From: Actinomycetes bacterium
Lineage (GTDB): Bacteria > Actinomycetota > Thermoleophilia > Solirubrobacterales > 70-9
Direction: 5' to 3'
Length of the DNA: 10,362 bases
Assembly: GCA_023434465.1 (NCBI GenBank)
Contig: JAEYSQ010000114.1
Coordinates: 1-10,362 of the forward strand
Shown: piece after piece, positions 1 through 4,832 of the stretch
How the letters are laid out: each line of letters starts with the position of its first letter
Numbering within the stretch: position 1 is the stretch's first letter
Program-made: the position numbers and the translations under genes
The notes under the pieces: generated by a model
The model's database searches: none
Told to the model about the DNA's origin: nothing
What the model saw: the letters and a program-made list of their open reading frames with translations, nothing else

Positions 1-711
1 GAGATCGACCAGCTCGAGCTGATAGCCGTACTCGCTCCAGTAGTCCATGGTCGTCATCAGAAAGTTCTTGCCGTCCGGAGAAACGGCCAGGCGGGACGCT
101 TCGAGATTCCGCTTCGGCATGCCTCCCCGGTACGGATTGAAAGTAAGGACGGTCCGCTCCCCGCCGCCGTCCAGCCGGATTGAAACCACCGATCGCCGGT
201 CGACTCGTCCATGTCGCGTTTTCGAAGCTAGCAACCGGGCTGTGCCCGGAATCCAGGCGAGATTCTCGTATGAGACCCGGTTTGAGCCGGGAAGGATCTG
301 GCGCACCCTTCCGCTCACCAGATCGAGCACCTGGTTGGTGCCGCCAAACAGGAACTCGTTGTCCGGGGAGAACTGCTCGACGTGACTGGAGAAGAGCACC
401 TGGCTACCGTCGGGTGAAACCCGCGGGAAGCGGTCTCCCAACCCGCCCGAAGGGCCAGGCGTGAGCACCTTGCCCTGACGGGTCAGTACCTTGCGTTCGC
501 TGCCATCGGCATTGATCTGCACGATCCGGCCACCGTTGGAAAAGACGATCCTCGCTTTTTCGACCTCGGGCGGAGTGAGTGCCTGCGAAACGCTCGTGCC
601 CGAGATTGCCAGCGAGACCGCGAATACCGAGAGCACCGCGCCGAAAAACGCGGTGAGTGATGCGAACCGCCGGTCCTGGCGATTCTCCCTGCCCCCTGGT
701 GTCGACCTCAT
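1..711 (-). CDS. TolB-like beta-propeller (PD40 repeat) protein, N-terminal part, runs off window
   Basis: This is an open frame of 237 codons from an ATG at 711 to the window edge with no stop, so the C-terminus is missing. Residues 1-15 are rich in Arg (RENRQDRR) and are followed by a hydrophobic stretch at about 17-37 (AFFGAVLSVFAVSLAI), giving a signal peptide or signal anchor; the rest should lie outside the membrane. After it come repeating propeller-blade features: two SPDG turns (residues 99-102 and 211-214, in VSPDGSQVLFSS and VSPDGKNFLMTT) and two matching strands ending in a DG turn then VLT (around 65-77 and 178-190). This is the pattern of the WD40-like PD40 family found in TolB. 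In Gram-positive bacteria such proteins are rarely real TolB, as there is no Tol-Pal system, so the function is unknown: perhaps ligand binding or a protein scaffold. The start is the first ATG; only a weak purine run (AGAAAG) precedes it. A good promoter candidate lies 53 bases upstream. Confidence 0.8.
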   Translation of the reverse strand, partial: MRSTPGGRENRQDRRFASLTAFFGAVLSVFAVSLAISGTSVSQALTPPEVEKARIVFSNGGRIVQINADGSERKVLTRQGKVLTPGPSGGLGDRFPRVSPDGSQVLFSSHVEQFSPDNEFLFGGTNQVLDLVSGRVRQILPGSNRVSYENLAWIPGTARLLASKTRHGRVDRRSVVSIRLDGGGERTVLTFNPYRGGMPKRNLEASRLAVSPDGKNFLMTTMDYWSEYGYQLELVDL

Positions 712-763
712 GCGACTCAACTTTCTGATTTTTCCGGACTGATGTCCTCTCCCCTTCGGGAGG

Positions 764-791
764 ATTCTACCGCCGAGGCGGACACGGTCAC
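764..791 (-). promoter_or_regulatory. Candidate promoter of the TolB-like gene
   Basis: On the minus strand a GTGACC (786-791) is separated by 16 bases from TAGAAT (764-769). The -10 box matches TATAAT in five of six positions and the -35 box matches TTGACA in four of six. The predicted transcription start is near 757, giving a leader of about 45 bases before the ATG at 711. It lies downstream of the 804-839 hairpin, so the gene would be expressed independently of the tRNA. This is based on sequence match only. Confidence 0.45.
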
Positions 792-803
792 GCTTCGAGC
801 CTG

Positions 804-839
804 TGTGCGCCTCCGTCACATGGGCTGACGGAGGGCACA
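804..839 (-). terminator. Strong hairpin downstream of tRNA-Pro, likely terminator without a U-tract
   Basis: A perfect 9-bp inverted repeat (CCTCCGTCA at 810-818, TGACGGAGG at 826-834) encloses a 7-base loop. The stem continues for 5 more pairs (TGTGC 804-808 with GCACA 835-839) past a single bulged G at 809, for 14 pairs in total. It begins 29 bases downstream of the tRNA 3' end and ends upstream of the promoter of the next gene, the place expected of a terminator. No run of T follows on either strand. Actinobacteria often use such U-less hairpins, but a processing or stability role is also possible. Confidence 0.55.
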
Positions 840-867
840 GACTTCAACACAGGTTGGCGGAGAAGTA

Positions 868-941
868 TCGGGGCGCCCGGATTTGAACCGGGGACCTCAC
901 CGACCCGAACGGTGCGCGCTACCAGGCTGCGCCACGCCCCG
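868..941 (-). tRNA. tRNA-Pro (anticodon CGG)
   Basis: The minus strand folds into a complete cloverleaf of 74 bases. The acceptor stem CGGGGCG pairs fully with CGCCCCG. The D arm is GCGC/GCGC around the loop AGCCTGGTA. The anticodon stem CACCG/CGGTG holds the loop TTCGGGT, with U33 and the anticodon CGG at bases 907-905, reading the proline codon CCG. There is a 5-base variable loop, and the T arm CCCGG/CCGGG has loop TTCAAAT. The discriminator base is A (868). The CCA end is not encoded, so CCA-adding enzyme must add it. CCG is likely a heavily used proline codon in a genome this GC-rich. No duplicated 3' end of the tRNA is seen nearby, so there is no sign of use as an integration site. Confidence 0.96.
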
Positions 942-951
942 AGGAGAAGTG

Positions 952-957
952 AGCCTA
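952..957 (-). promoter_or_regulatory. Possible -10 box of the tRNA-Pro gene
   Basis: TAGGCT on the minus strand fits the actinobacterial TANNNT -10 pattern. It would place the transcription start near 945, about four bases before the mature tRNA. No convincing -35 box is found at the usual distance. The tRNA could instead be read through from the upstream protein genes. Confidence 0.25.
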
Positions 958-960
958 CAG

Positions 961-980
961 AAAAACGGTCATTCCGGACC
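961..980 (-). terminator. Weak candidate intrinsic terminator after the DsbA-like gene
   Basis: On the minus strand, 13 bases after the stop codon of the DsbA-like gene, GGTC and GACC form a 4-bp stem with a 6-base loop (967-980). Five T residues follow one base later (961-965). The T-run is suggestive in so GC-rich a genome, but the stem is short. Confidence 0.3.
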
Positions 981-992
981 TTGCCGTCGGGG

Positions 993-1700
993 CTAGCGGA
1001 CCTTGTCGATCGCGGCTTCGATCTCGTTCAGGTCCGGTGCATCCTGGACGATCTCCGTGCCGCTCGGCCCGTTCACTACCACGGCCGGCTGGTCGCGGAT
1101 CTCGAGGTCGATCGCAATCTGATCCTGAGCCTGCAGTTCCGCGTTCATCTGGCTGCCCTCCTCGAGTCCCTGCTCGAAGTCCTCTTCCCACTCGAGCAGA
1201 TCCATGTTCTCGATCGACTCGGCGATCCGGGTCAGGAAGTCCTCGTCAAGGCCGATTTCCTTGGCCAGTTCCTGGTTTCGGAACATCAGGTATGCGAACT
1301 GCCAGCCGTAGTTCTGGTTCATCGCCGCTTCGATCCCGTAGAAGGAGAGTTCGGTCGCGTTGCGGGTCAGGGAGCGGTTGCGGTAGAGCAGCTTCACGTC
1401 ACCGCTTCGAACCGGCCCGTCGATCAGCGGCGGGATCGTGTCGAAGAAGTTGTCCCGGTAAGTCTCGCTCTGAGCGTCGAGGAAAACCTGGATCTGGACC
1501 GGGGCGTCCTCGGAACCGAGCCGGTCGTCGAGTTGCCTCTCCCCGCCGATCGTCATCCGCATGTCCTGCACGCCCTGGACGTCCTCGTACTCATTGCTGG
1601 CCTCCCGGGTCGCCATTCCGATCAGGGCGATCAGAAGGGCACCGACGGCGACGGCAAGGATGATCAGTGTCCGGACCTGGCCGGGACGGCGCTGCCTCAT
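993..1700 (-). CDS. Membrane-anchored DsbA/thioredoxin-fold protein lacking all cysteines
   Basis: This 235-residue protein has a short basic N-terminus (RQRRPGQVR) and one membrane segment at about 11-30, so the main domain should face the outside. The remainder follows the DsbA family (Thioredoxin_4 type) layout. It has an entry segment GSEDAPVQIQVFLDAQ (62-77), a helical insert at about 110-185 (NATELSFYGIEAA and onward), and the closing strand QPAVVVNGP (204-212), where Pro205 sits at the conserved cis-proline position. Active relatives carry C-P-x-C after the D-x-Q of the first strand. Here that site reads S78-E-T-Y81, and the whole protein contains no cysteine, so disulfide exchange by this domain is ruled out. 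It more likely binds peptides or partners as a chaperone or scaffold; that is inference. The ATG at 1700 has a strong ribosome site (GAGGTGGAG, 5-7 bases away) lying across the stop codon of the upstream small gene 12 bases away, suggesting coupled translation. Confidence 0.75.
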   Translation of the reverse strand: MRQRRPGQVRTLIILAVAVGALLIALIGMATREASNEYEDVQGVQDMRMTIGGERQLDDRLGSEDAPVQIQVFLDAQSETYRDNFFDTIPPLIDGPVRSGDVKLLYRNRSLTRNATELSFYGIEAAMNQNYGWQFAYLMFRNQELAKEIGLDEDFLTRIAESIENMDLLEWEEDFEQGLEEGSQMNAELQAQDQIAIDLEIRDQPAVVVNGPSGTEIVQDAPDLNEIEAAIDKVR

Positions 1701-1712
1701 CGACTCTCCACC

Positions 1713-1976
1713 TCAGCCCGTGACCGACTTGTAGTACCGCACCGCGAGGCCGGTCAGGAGAGTCTTGAAGGCTTCTTCGAGCTCGACGCCCTCCTCATCG
1801 GAGAAACGGACCAGCCCCCGCTCCTCGATCGCCACGCTTCGCTCGATCAGCTGGTCGATCAGCTCGGGATTGCGATCAGAGAAATAGGCACCCATCGAGT
1901 AGAGATCGGTGTCCATCAGTGATTCGATGAAGGCGTCGCTCGGGGCAGCGACTTCGGTTTCCGGCTGTTCAGCCAC
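1713..1976 (-). CDS. Small acidic protein of unknown function, first gene of a two-gene unit
   Basis: I do not recognise this protein. It has 87 residues from the GTG at 1976, or 89 if the GTG at 1982 is used. The later GTG is preferred because an AGGA (1984-1987) lies 7 bases before it, whereas it nearly abuts the earlier one. The protein is rich in Glu and Asp, has no cysteine, signal peptide or membrane segment, and should be mostly helical and cytoplasmic. Its features are an ESLMDTDLYSMGAYFSDRNP stretch, a likely helix PELIDQLIERSVAIEERG, and a C-terminal helix ending LAVRYYKSVTG. Its stop codon is 12 bases from the DsbA-fold gene, whose ribosome site overlaps the end of this gene, so the two are probably co-transcribed and may work together. 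On the other side it diverges from the Nif3 gene with only about 40 bases between starts. Confidence 0.65.
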   Translation of the reverse strand: MAEQPETEVAAPSDAFIESLMDTDLYSMGAYFSDRNPELIDQLIERSVAIEERGLVRFSDEEGVELEEAFKTLLTGLAVRYYKSVTG

Positions 1977-2007
1977 GGGCACATCCTAAGGGGCCGGAGG
2001 TTTCGCT

Positions 2008-2013
2008 TATGGT
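2008..2013 (+). promoter_or_regulatory. Candidate -10 box giving a leaderless Nif3-family transcript
   Basis: TATGGT fits the actinobacterial TANNNT pattern and matches TATAAT at positions 1, 2, 3 and 6. The expected transcription start, about 7 bases downstream, falls at 2019-2021, on the GTG start codon at 2020. No Shine-Dalgarno sequence stands at a normal distance: GGTGAGG ends only 2 bases before the GTG, and GGAGG is 19 bases away. This suits a leaderless message. No -35 box is evident. Confidence 0.35.
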
Positions 2014-2019
2014 GAGGTT

Positions 2020-2790
2020 GTGGCCGGCCGCGACGAGATCATCGCTTTCTGTGACGAGTTGCTGGAGATCGAGAGCTTCGGCGACTACGGCCCGAACGGG
2101 CTGCAGGTGCCGGGTAGCCTTGAAGTCCGCAAGGTCGCCACCGCGGTATCGGCCCACAAGGAGTCGATCACGGCCGCCGCGGAGACCGGAGCCGACCTGC
2201 TGCTGACCCATCACGGGCTGTTCTGGGACTTCCATCCCCGGGCCCTGACCGCTCCTATGGCGACCCGCTTGCGGATCGCCTTCGCGGCCGACCTCAACAT
2301 CGCCGGGTATCACCTGCCGCTCGATGCCCACCCCGAGATCGGCAACAACGCTCTGATCCTGAAGCAGCTCGGCTTCGAGCCGGGATCGTCCGAGCTCGGC
2401 GGGATCGGCGAGGCGAAGGGCCGCCACATCGGCGCGATCGGCCGTCGCCCCCAACCGATCGAAGCGACCGAGCTCTTCGAGCTGGTCGCTTCGGAGCTTG
2501 ACCGCGAGCCGCTGGTCTTCAGCGAAGGCCCGGAGACCGTCTCGACGCTCGGGGTGGTGACCGGCTCGGCCGCATCTGACATCCACCGGGCGATCGAGCT
2601 CGGTCTTGATGCGTACCTGACCGGTGAACCCTCCGAACACGTGATGGCCGACGCCCGCGAGGGCGGCATCCACTTCATCGCGGCGGGTCATTACGCGACC
2701 GAGATCTGCGGAATCAGGACCCTCGGGGAACTCGTCGCTCAGCGATTCGAGGTCGAACATGAGTTCCTCGACCTGCCGAATCCGATCTGA
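2020..2790 (+). CDS. Nif3/YbgI family dinuclear metal-centre protein
   Basis: This 256-residue protein has the length of the short Nif3 class without the extra middle domain (E. coli YbgI is about the same size). Family marks are clear: GPNGLQV (24-30), the metal-binding THHGLFW (63-69, His64 and His65), YHLPLDAHPEIGNN (97-110, Asp102) and GHYATE near the C-terminus (223-228, His224 and Glu228). These five residues are the ones that hold the two metal ions in YbgI, so the site is intact. The family forms toroidal hexamers in the cytoplasm. It has been called GTP cyclohydrolase I type 2-like, but its true reaction is not settled. The GTG at 2020 is chosen because the family begins just before the EII..CDELL helix, and an in-frame stop lies at 1987. 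It diverges from the small acidic protein gene and is followed, 61 bases on, by the acyl-CoA synthetase on the same strand. Confidence 0.93.
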   Translation: MAGRDEIIAFCDELLEIESFGDYGPNGLQVPGSLEVRKVATAVSAHKESITAAAETGADLLLTHHGLFWDFHPRALTAPMATRLRIAFAADLNIAGYHLPLDAHPEIGNNALILKQLGFEPGSSELGGIGEAKGRHIGAIGRRPQPIEATELFELVASELDREPLVFSEGPETVSTLGVVTGSAASDIHRAIELGLDAYLTGEPSEHVMADAREGGIHFIAAGHYATEICGIRTLGELVAQRFEVEHEFLDLPNPI

Positions 2791-2807
2791 TGTGGCAGGA
2801 TCACCCG

Positions 2808-2835
2808 TTCACATCGCCTTGCGAAGCCATATAGC
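2808..2835 (+). promoter_or_regulatory. Candidate promoter of the acyl-CoA synthetase gene
   Basis: TTCACA (2808-2813, five of six matches to TTGACA) is followed after 16 bases by TATAGC (2830-2835, four of six matches). The predicted start, near 2842, would fall at the beginning of the ribosome site, which is tight. The hexamer AGCCAT occurs twice around the -10 box (2825-2830 and 2833-2838), perhaps by chance. Read-through from the Nif3 gene is an alternative. Confidence 0.3.
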
Positions 2836-2840
2836 CATTT

Positions 2841-2849
2841 AGGAGAGAG
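2841..2849 (+). promoter_or_regulatory. Ribosome binding site fixing the TTG start of the acyl-CoA synthetase
   Basis: AGGAGAGAG lies upstream of the TTG at 2852; its AGGAG core ends 6 bases before the start codon. No in-frame ATG or GTG precedes the conserved part of the protein in a better position, so this site decides in favour of TTG. Confidence 0.75.
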
Positions 2850-2851
2850 AG

Positions 2852-4648
2852 TTGTCCAGCACCTACCAGCCGACGAACCGTTCCCGGACCCTCGCCGCCC
2901 TGATGCCGAATTCAGCTGCCCGCCCCGGCTCCGACGGCGCCTTTATGTTCAAGAACGACGCCGGTGAATGGGAGGAATCCTCGTACACCAAGGTCGCGGC
3001 CGACGTCCAGTCTCTGACCCTCGGACTCAAGGCGCTCGGCATCGAACGCGGAGACAAGTTCGCGATCATCGGCAACACCAGGCCGGAATGGACCTTGTTC
3101 GACTTCGCCGCGATGAGCGCCGGCGCGACCGTGGTGCCGATCTACCAGACCAACTCGCCCTCCGAGTGCCAGTACGTGCTCGAACATTCCGAGTCCCGCG
3201 CGGTGGTCGTCGAGAACGAAGACCAGCTGGCGAAGATCACCGAAGTCAGGGATTCGCTGCCGGCCCTCGAGCACATCCTGATCATGGTCGGCGAAGCCCC
3301 CGGTGTGATCGGAATCGATGAGCTCCGCAAGATGGGCGAGTCCGGGACCGATGCCGAGTACAAGGCGAGCTGTGACTCGGTGGAGCCCGACGACCTCTGC
3401 AAGATCGTCTACACATCCGGCACTACCGGTCCGCCCAAGGGCTGCATGATCTCCCACGGCAACTACCGCGCGATGCTCGACATGGCGGACTCGGTGAGCA
3501 TCATCAAGGAGGGCGAGACCAGCTATCTCTTCCTTCCCCTCGCCCATGTGTTCGCGCTGCTGATCCAGTACGGAATGGTCGACATCGGTGGCCGGATCGC
3601 TTTCTGGGAACGCGACCAGCTCAAGATCGTCCCGAACCTGGCCGAAGTGAAACCGGAGTCCTTCCCGTCCGTGCCCCGAATCTTCGAAAAGGTCCATGAC
3701 ACCGCCCTGGCCACGGCCGAGGCGGAGGGTGGCCTCAAGGCCGCGATCTTCCGCTGGGCCTTCCGGGTCGGCAAGCGCTACCGCAAGGCCGAGGCGGCCG
3801 GCAAGAAGCCCGGCTTCCTGCTGACCAAACAGTTCAACTTCGCCGACAAGGCCGTCTTCTCGAAGATCCGGGCCATTTTCGGTGGCAACCTGCGCGTCGC
3901 GATCAGCGGTGCCGCCCCGATCGATCCGGAGATCCTGCGGTTCTACGAGGCCGCCGGGGTCCCGCTGTACGAGGCCTGGGGCATGACCGAGACTTCCACC
4001 GGCGGCACCAGCAACTTGCCGGGCTCCAACCGGATCGGCTCGGTCGGCCGCCCGGTACCCGGGGTCGAACTGAAGCTTGCGGAAGACGGGGAGCTCCTGC
4101 TCAAGGGCCCCAACGTATTCAAGGGCTACTACAAGAACCAGGAAGCCACGGACGAAACGATCACCGACGGGTGGCTCCACACCGGTGACGTGGCGACGAT
4201 CGACGAGGAAGGTTTCGTCTCGATCGTCGGCCGCAAGAAGGAGATCATCATCACCGCCGGCGGCAAGAACATAACGCCGGTCAACATCGAGCAGGAGGTC
4301 AAGCGGCATCCGCTGGTCTCCCAGTGCGTCGTGATCGGTGACCGTCGGCCCTACCTGATCGCCCTGATCACCCTCGACCAGGAAGCGCTCACCCGCTTTG
4401 CCGCCGAGCAGGGGATGCTGGATGAACCGGCCGCGATGATCAGCAGCCCCGTGGTTCGTGAGGCGATCGAGCAGCAGATCGAAGAGGTCAACAAGAACTT
4501 CGCCAGGGTCGAGCAGATCAAGCGCTTCCACATCCTGCCGAACGACCTGAGCCAGGAGGGCGGCGAGCTGACCCCCACCCTGAAGATCAAGCGACCGGTC
4601 GTCGCCTCCAAGTACGAAAAGGAAATCGAAGAGCTCTACGCCTCGTAA
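2852..4648 (+). CDS. AMP-forming long-chain fatty-acid--CoA ligase (FadD15-like)
   Basis: This 598-residue enzyme of the ANL superfamily activates a fatty acid with ATP to an acyl-adenylate and transfers it to CoA. The length matches mycobacterial FadD15-type synthetases of about 600 residues. The motifs run in order. The phosphate-binding loop is YTSGTTGPPKG (187-197). AWGMTET (375-381) is the adenine/carboxylate site. TGD (444-446) has the ribose-binding Asp446. GRKKEIIITAGGKN (460-473) is the hinge, after which the small C-terminal domain begins. LTPTLKIKR (573-581) carries the probable catalytic Lys578. All key residues are present, so it should be active. There is no signal peptide; it is likely cytoplasmic and loosely membrane-associated. 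It supplies acyl-CoA for beta-oxidation or phospholipid synthesis. The start is a TTG backed by a strong ribosome site. It converges on a patatin-like phospholipase gene that could supply its substrate, a link that is inference. Exact chain-length preference cannot be read from the sequence. Confidence 0.93.
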   Translation: MSSTYQPTNRSRTLAALMPNSAARPGSDGAFMFKNDAGEWEESSYTKVAADVQSLTLGLKALGIERGDKFAIIGNTRPEWTLFDFAAMSAGATVVPIYQTNSPSECQYVLEHSESRAVVVENEDQLAKITEVRDSLPALEHILIMVGEAPGVIGIDELRKMGESGTDAEYKASCDSVEPDDLCKIVYTSGTTGPPKGCMISHGNYRAMLDMADSVSIIKEGETSYLFLPLAHVFALLIQYGMVDIGGRIAFWERDQLKIVPNLAEVKPESFPSVPRIFEKVHDTALATAEAEGGLKAAIFRWAFRVGKRYRKAEAAGKKPGFLLTKQFNFADKAVFSKIRAIFGGNLRVAISGAAPIDPEILRFYEAAGVPLYEAWGMTETSTGGTSNLPGSNRIGSVGRPVPGVELKLAEDGELLLKGPNVFKGYYKNQEATDETITDGWLHTGDVATIDEEGFVSIVGRKKEIIITAGGKNITPVNIEQEVKRHPLVSQCVVIGDRRPYLIALITLDQEALTRFAAEQGMLDEPAAMISSPVVREAIEQQIEEVNKNFARVEQIKRFHILPNDLSQEGGELTPTLKIKRPVVASKYEKEIEELYAS

Positions 4649-4653
4649 CGTGC

Positions 4654-4727
4654 GTTGATCGAGGGGCCCCGAACCCTGCGGGACCTGTCGGTTGATCGAG
4701 GGGCCCGGAACCCTGCGGGACCTGTCG
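4654..4727. repeat. Tandem duplication of a 37-bp unit
   Basis: Two adjoining copies (4654-4690 and 4691-4727) begin GTTGATCGAGGGGCCC and end GGGACCTGTCG. They differ only at unit position 17 (C at 4670, G at 4707). Copy one begins 5 bases after the stop codon of the acyl-CoA synthetase. A degenerate start of a third copy (CTTGACGG) may follow at 4728. The first copy contains the palindrome GGGGCCCC (4663-4670). It does not look like a CRISPR array, since there are no spacers. It could be a recent slippage duplication or part of a dispersed intergenic repeat. Confidence 0.9.
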
Positions 4728-4738
4728 CTTGACGGTGC

Positions 4739-4773
4739 CGCAGGTTATTGACCGTCACCGGTCATAACCTGCG
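4739..4773. terminator. Long hairpin between convergent genes, likely bidirectional terminator
   Basis: CGCAGGTTATTGACCG (4739-4754) pairs with CGGTCATAACCTGCG (4759-4773) around a TCAC loop, giving 15 base pairs with one bulged T. It lies midway between the stop codons of the acyl-CoA synthetase (plus) and the patatin-like gene (minus), where one symmetrical hairpin could end both transcripts. No T-run follows on either strand. An octamer GTCACCGG appears at 4754-4761 and again at 4773-4780, at the two hairpin edges. Confidence 0.65.
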
Positions 4774-4832
4774 TCACCGGCCCTGAATCGGCGTTGAGGT
4801 AGCCGTTCTGGTGGCTCCTGGCGCCGCCCGGT

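Noticed and set aside
47..742. Plus-strand open frames over the first 740 bases
   Set aside because: The minus strand is open throughout and encodes a signal segment and propeller repeats; the plus frames are Arg/Pro/Ser-rich shadows.
749..762. Small CTCCC/GGGAG hairpin upstream of the TolB-like gene as a regulatory leader
   Set aside because: The predicted transcription start falls inside it, so it would not be transcribed whole, and the stem is short.
868..941. tRNA-Pro as an attachment site for a mobile element
   Set aside because: No integrase, repeated tRNA end or change in base composition is visible on either side.
912..1922. A 336-codon plus-strand open frame across the tRNA and the DsbA-like gene
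   Set aside because: It overlaps a certain tRNA and lies antisense to two genes with proper ribosome sites. Its translation has no recognisable domain and arises from the high GC third-position bias of the real genes.
2009..2206. A small ORF from the ATG at 2009 overlapping the Nif3 start
   Set aside because: It is out of frame with Nif3, Arg/Ser/Pro-rich, and has no protein features; the ATG is better explained as part of the -10 box TATGGT.
1969..2760. A 263-codon minus-strand open frame opposite the Nif3 gene
   Set aside because: The Nif3 metal ligands lie on the plus strand, and the minus frame would overlap the small acidic gene's start region.
2912..4531. A 539-codon minus-strand open frame opposite the acyl-CoA synthetase
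   Set aside because: It is antisense to an unmistakable enzyme with all motifs intact. The low-complexity, Gly/Asp/Leu-rich translation is typical of a reverse-strand shadow.
4654..4727. Minimal CRISPR array
   Set aside because: The two repeats adjoin directly with no spacer, and there is no cas gene.
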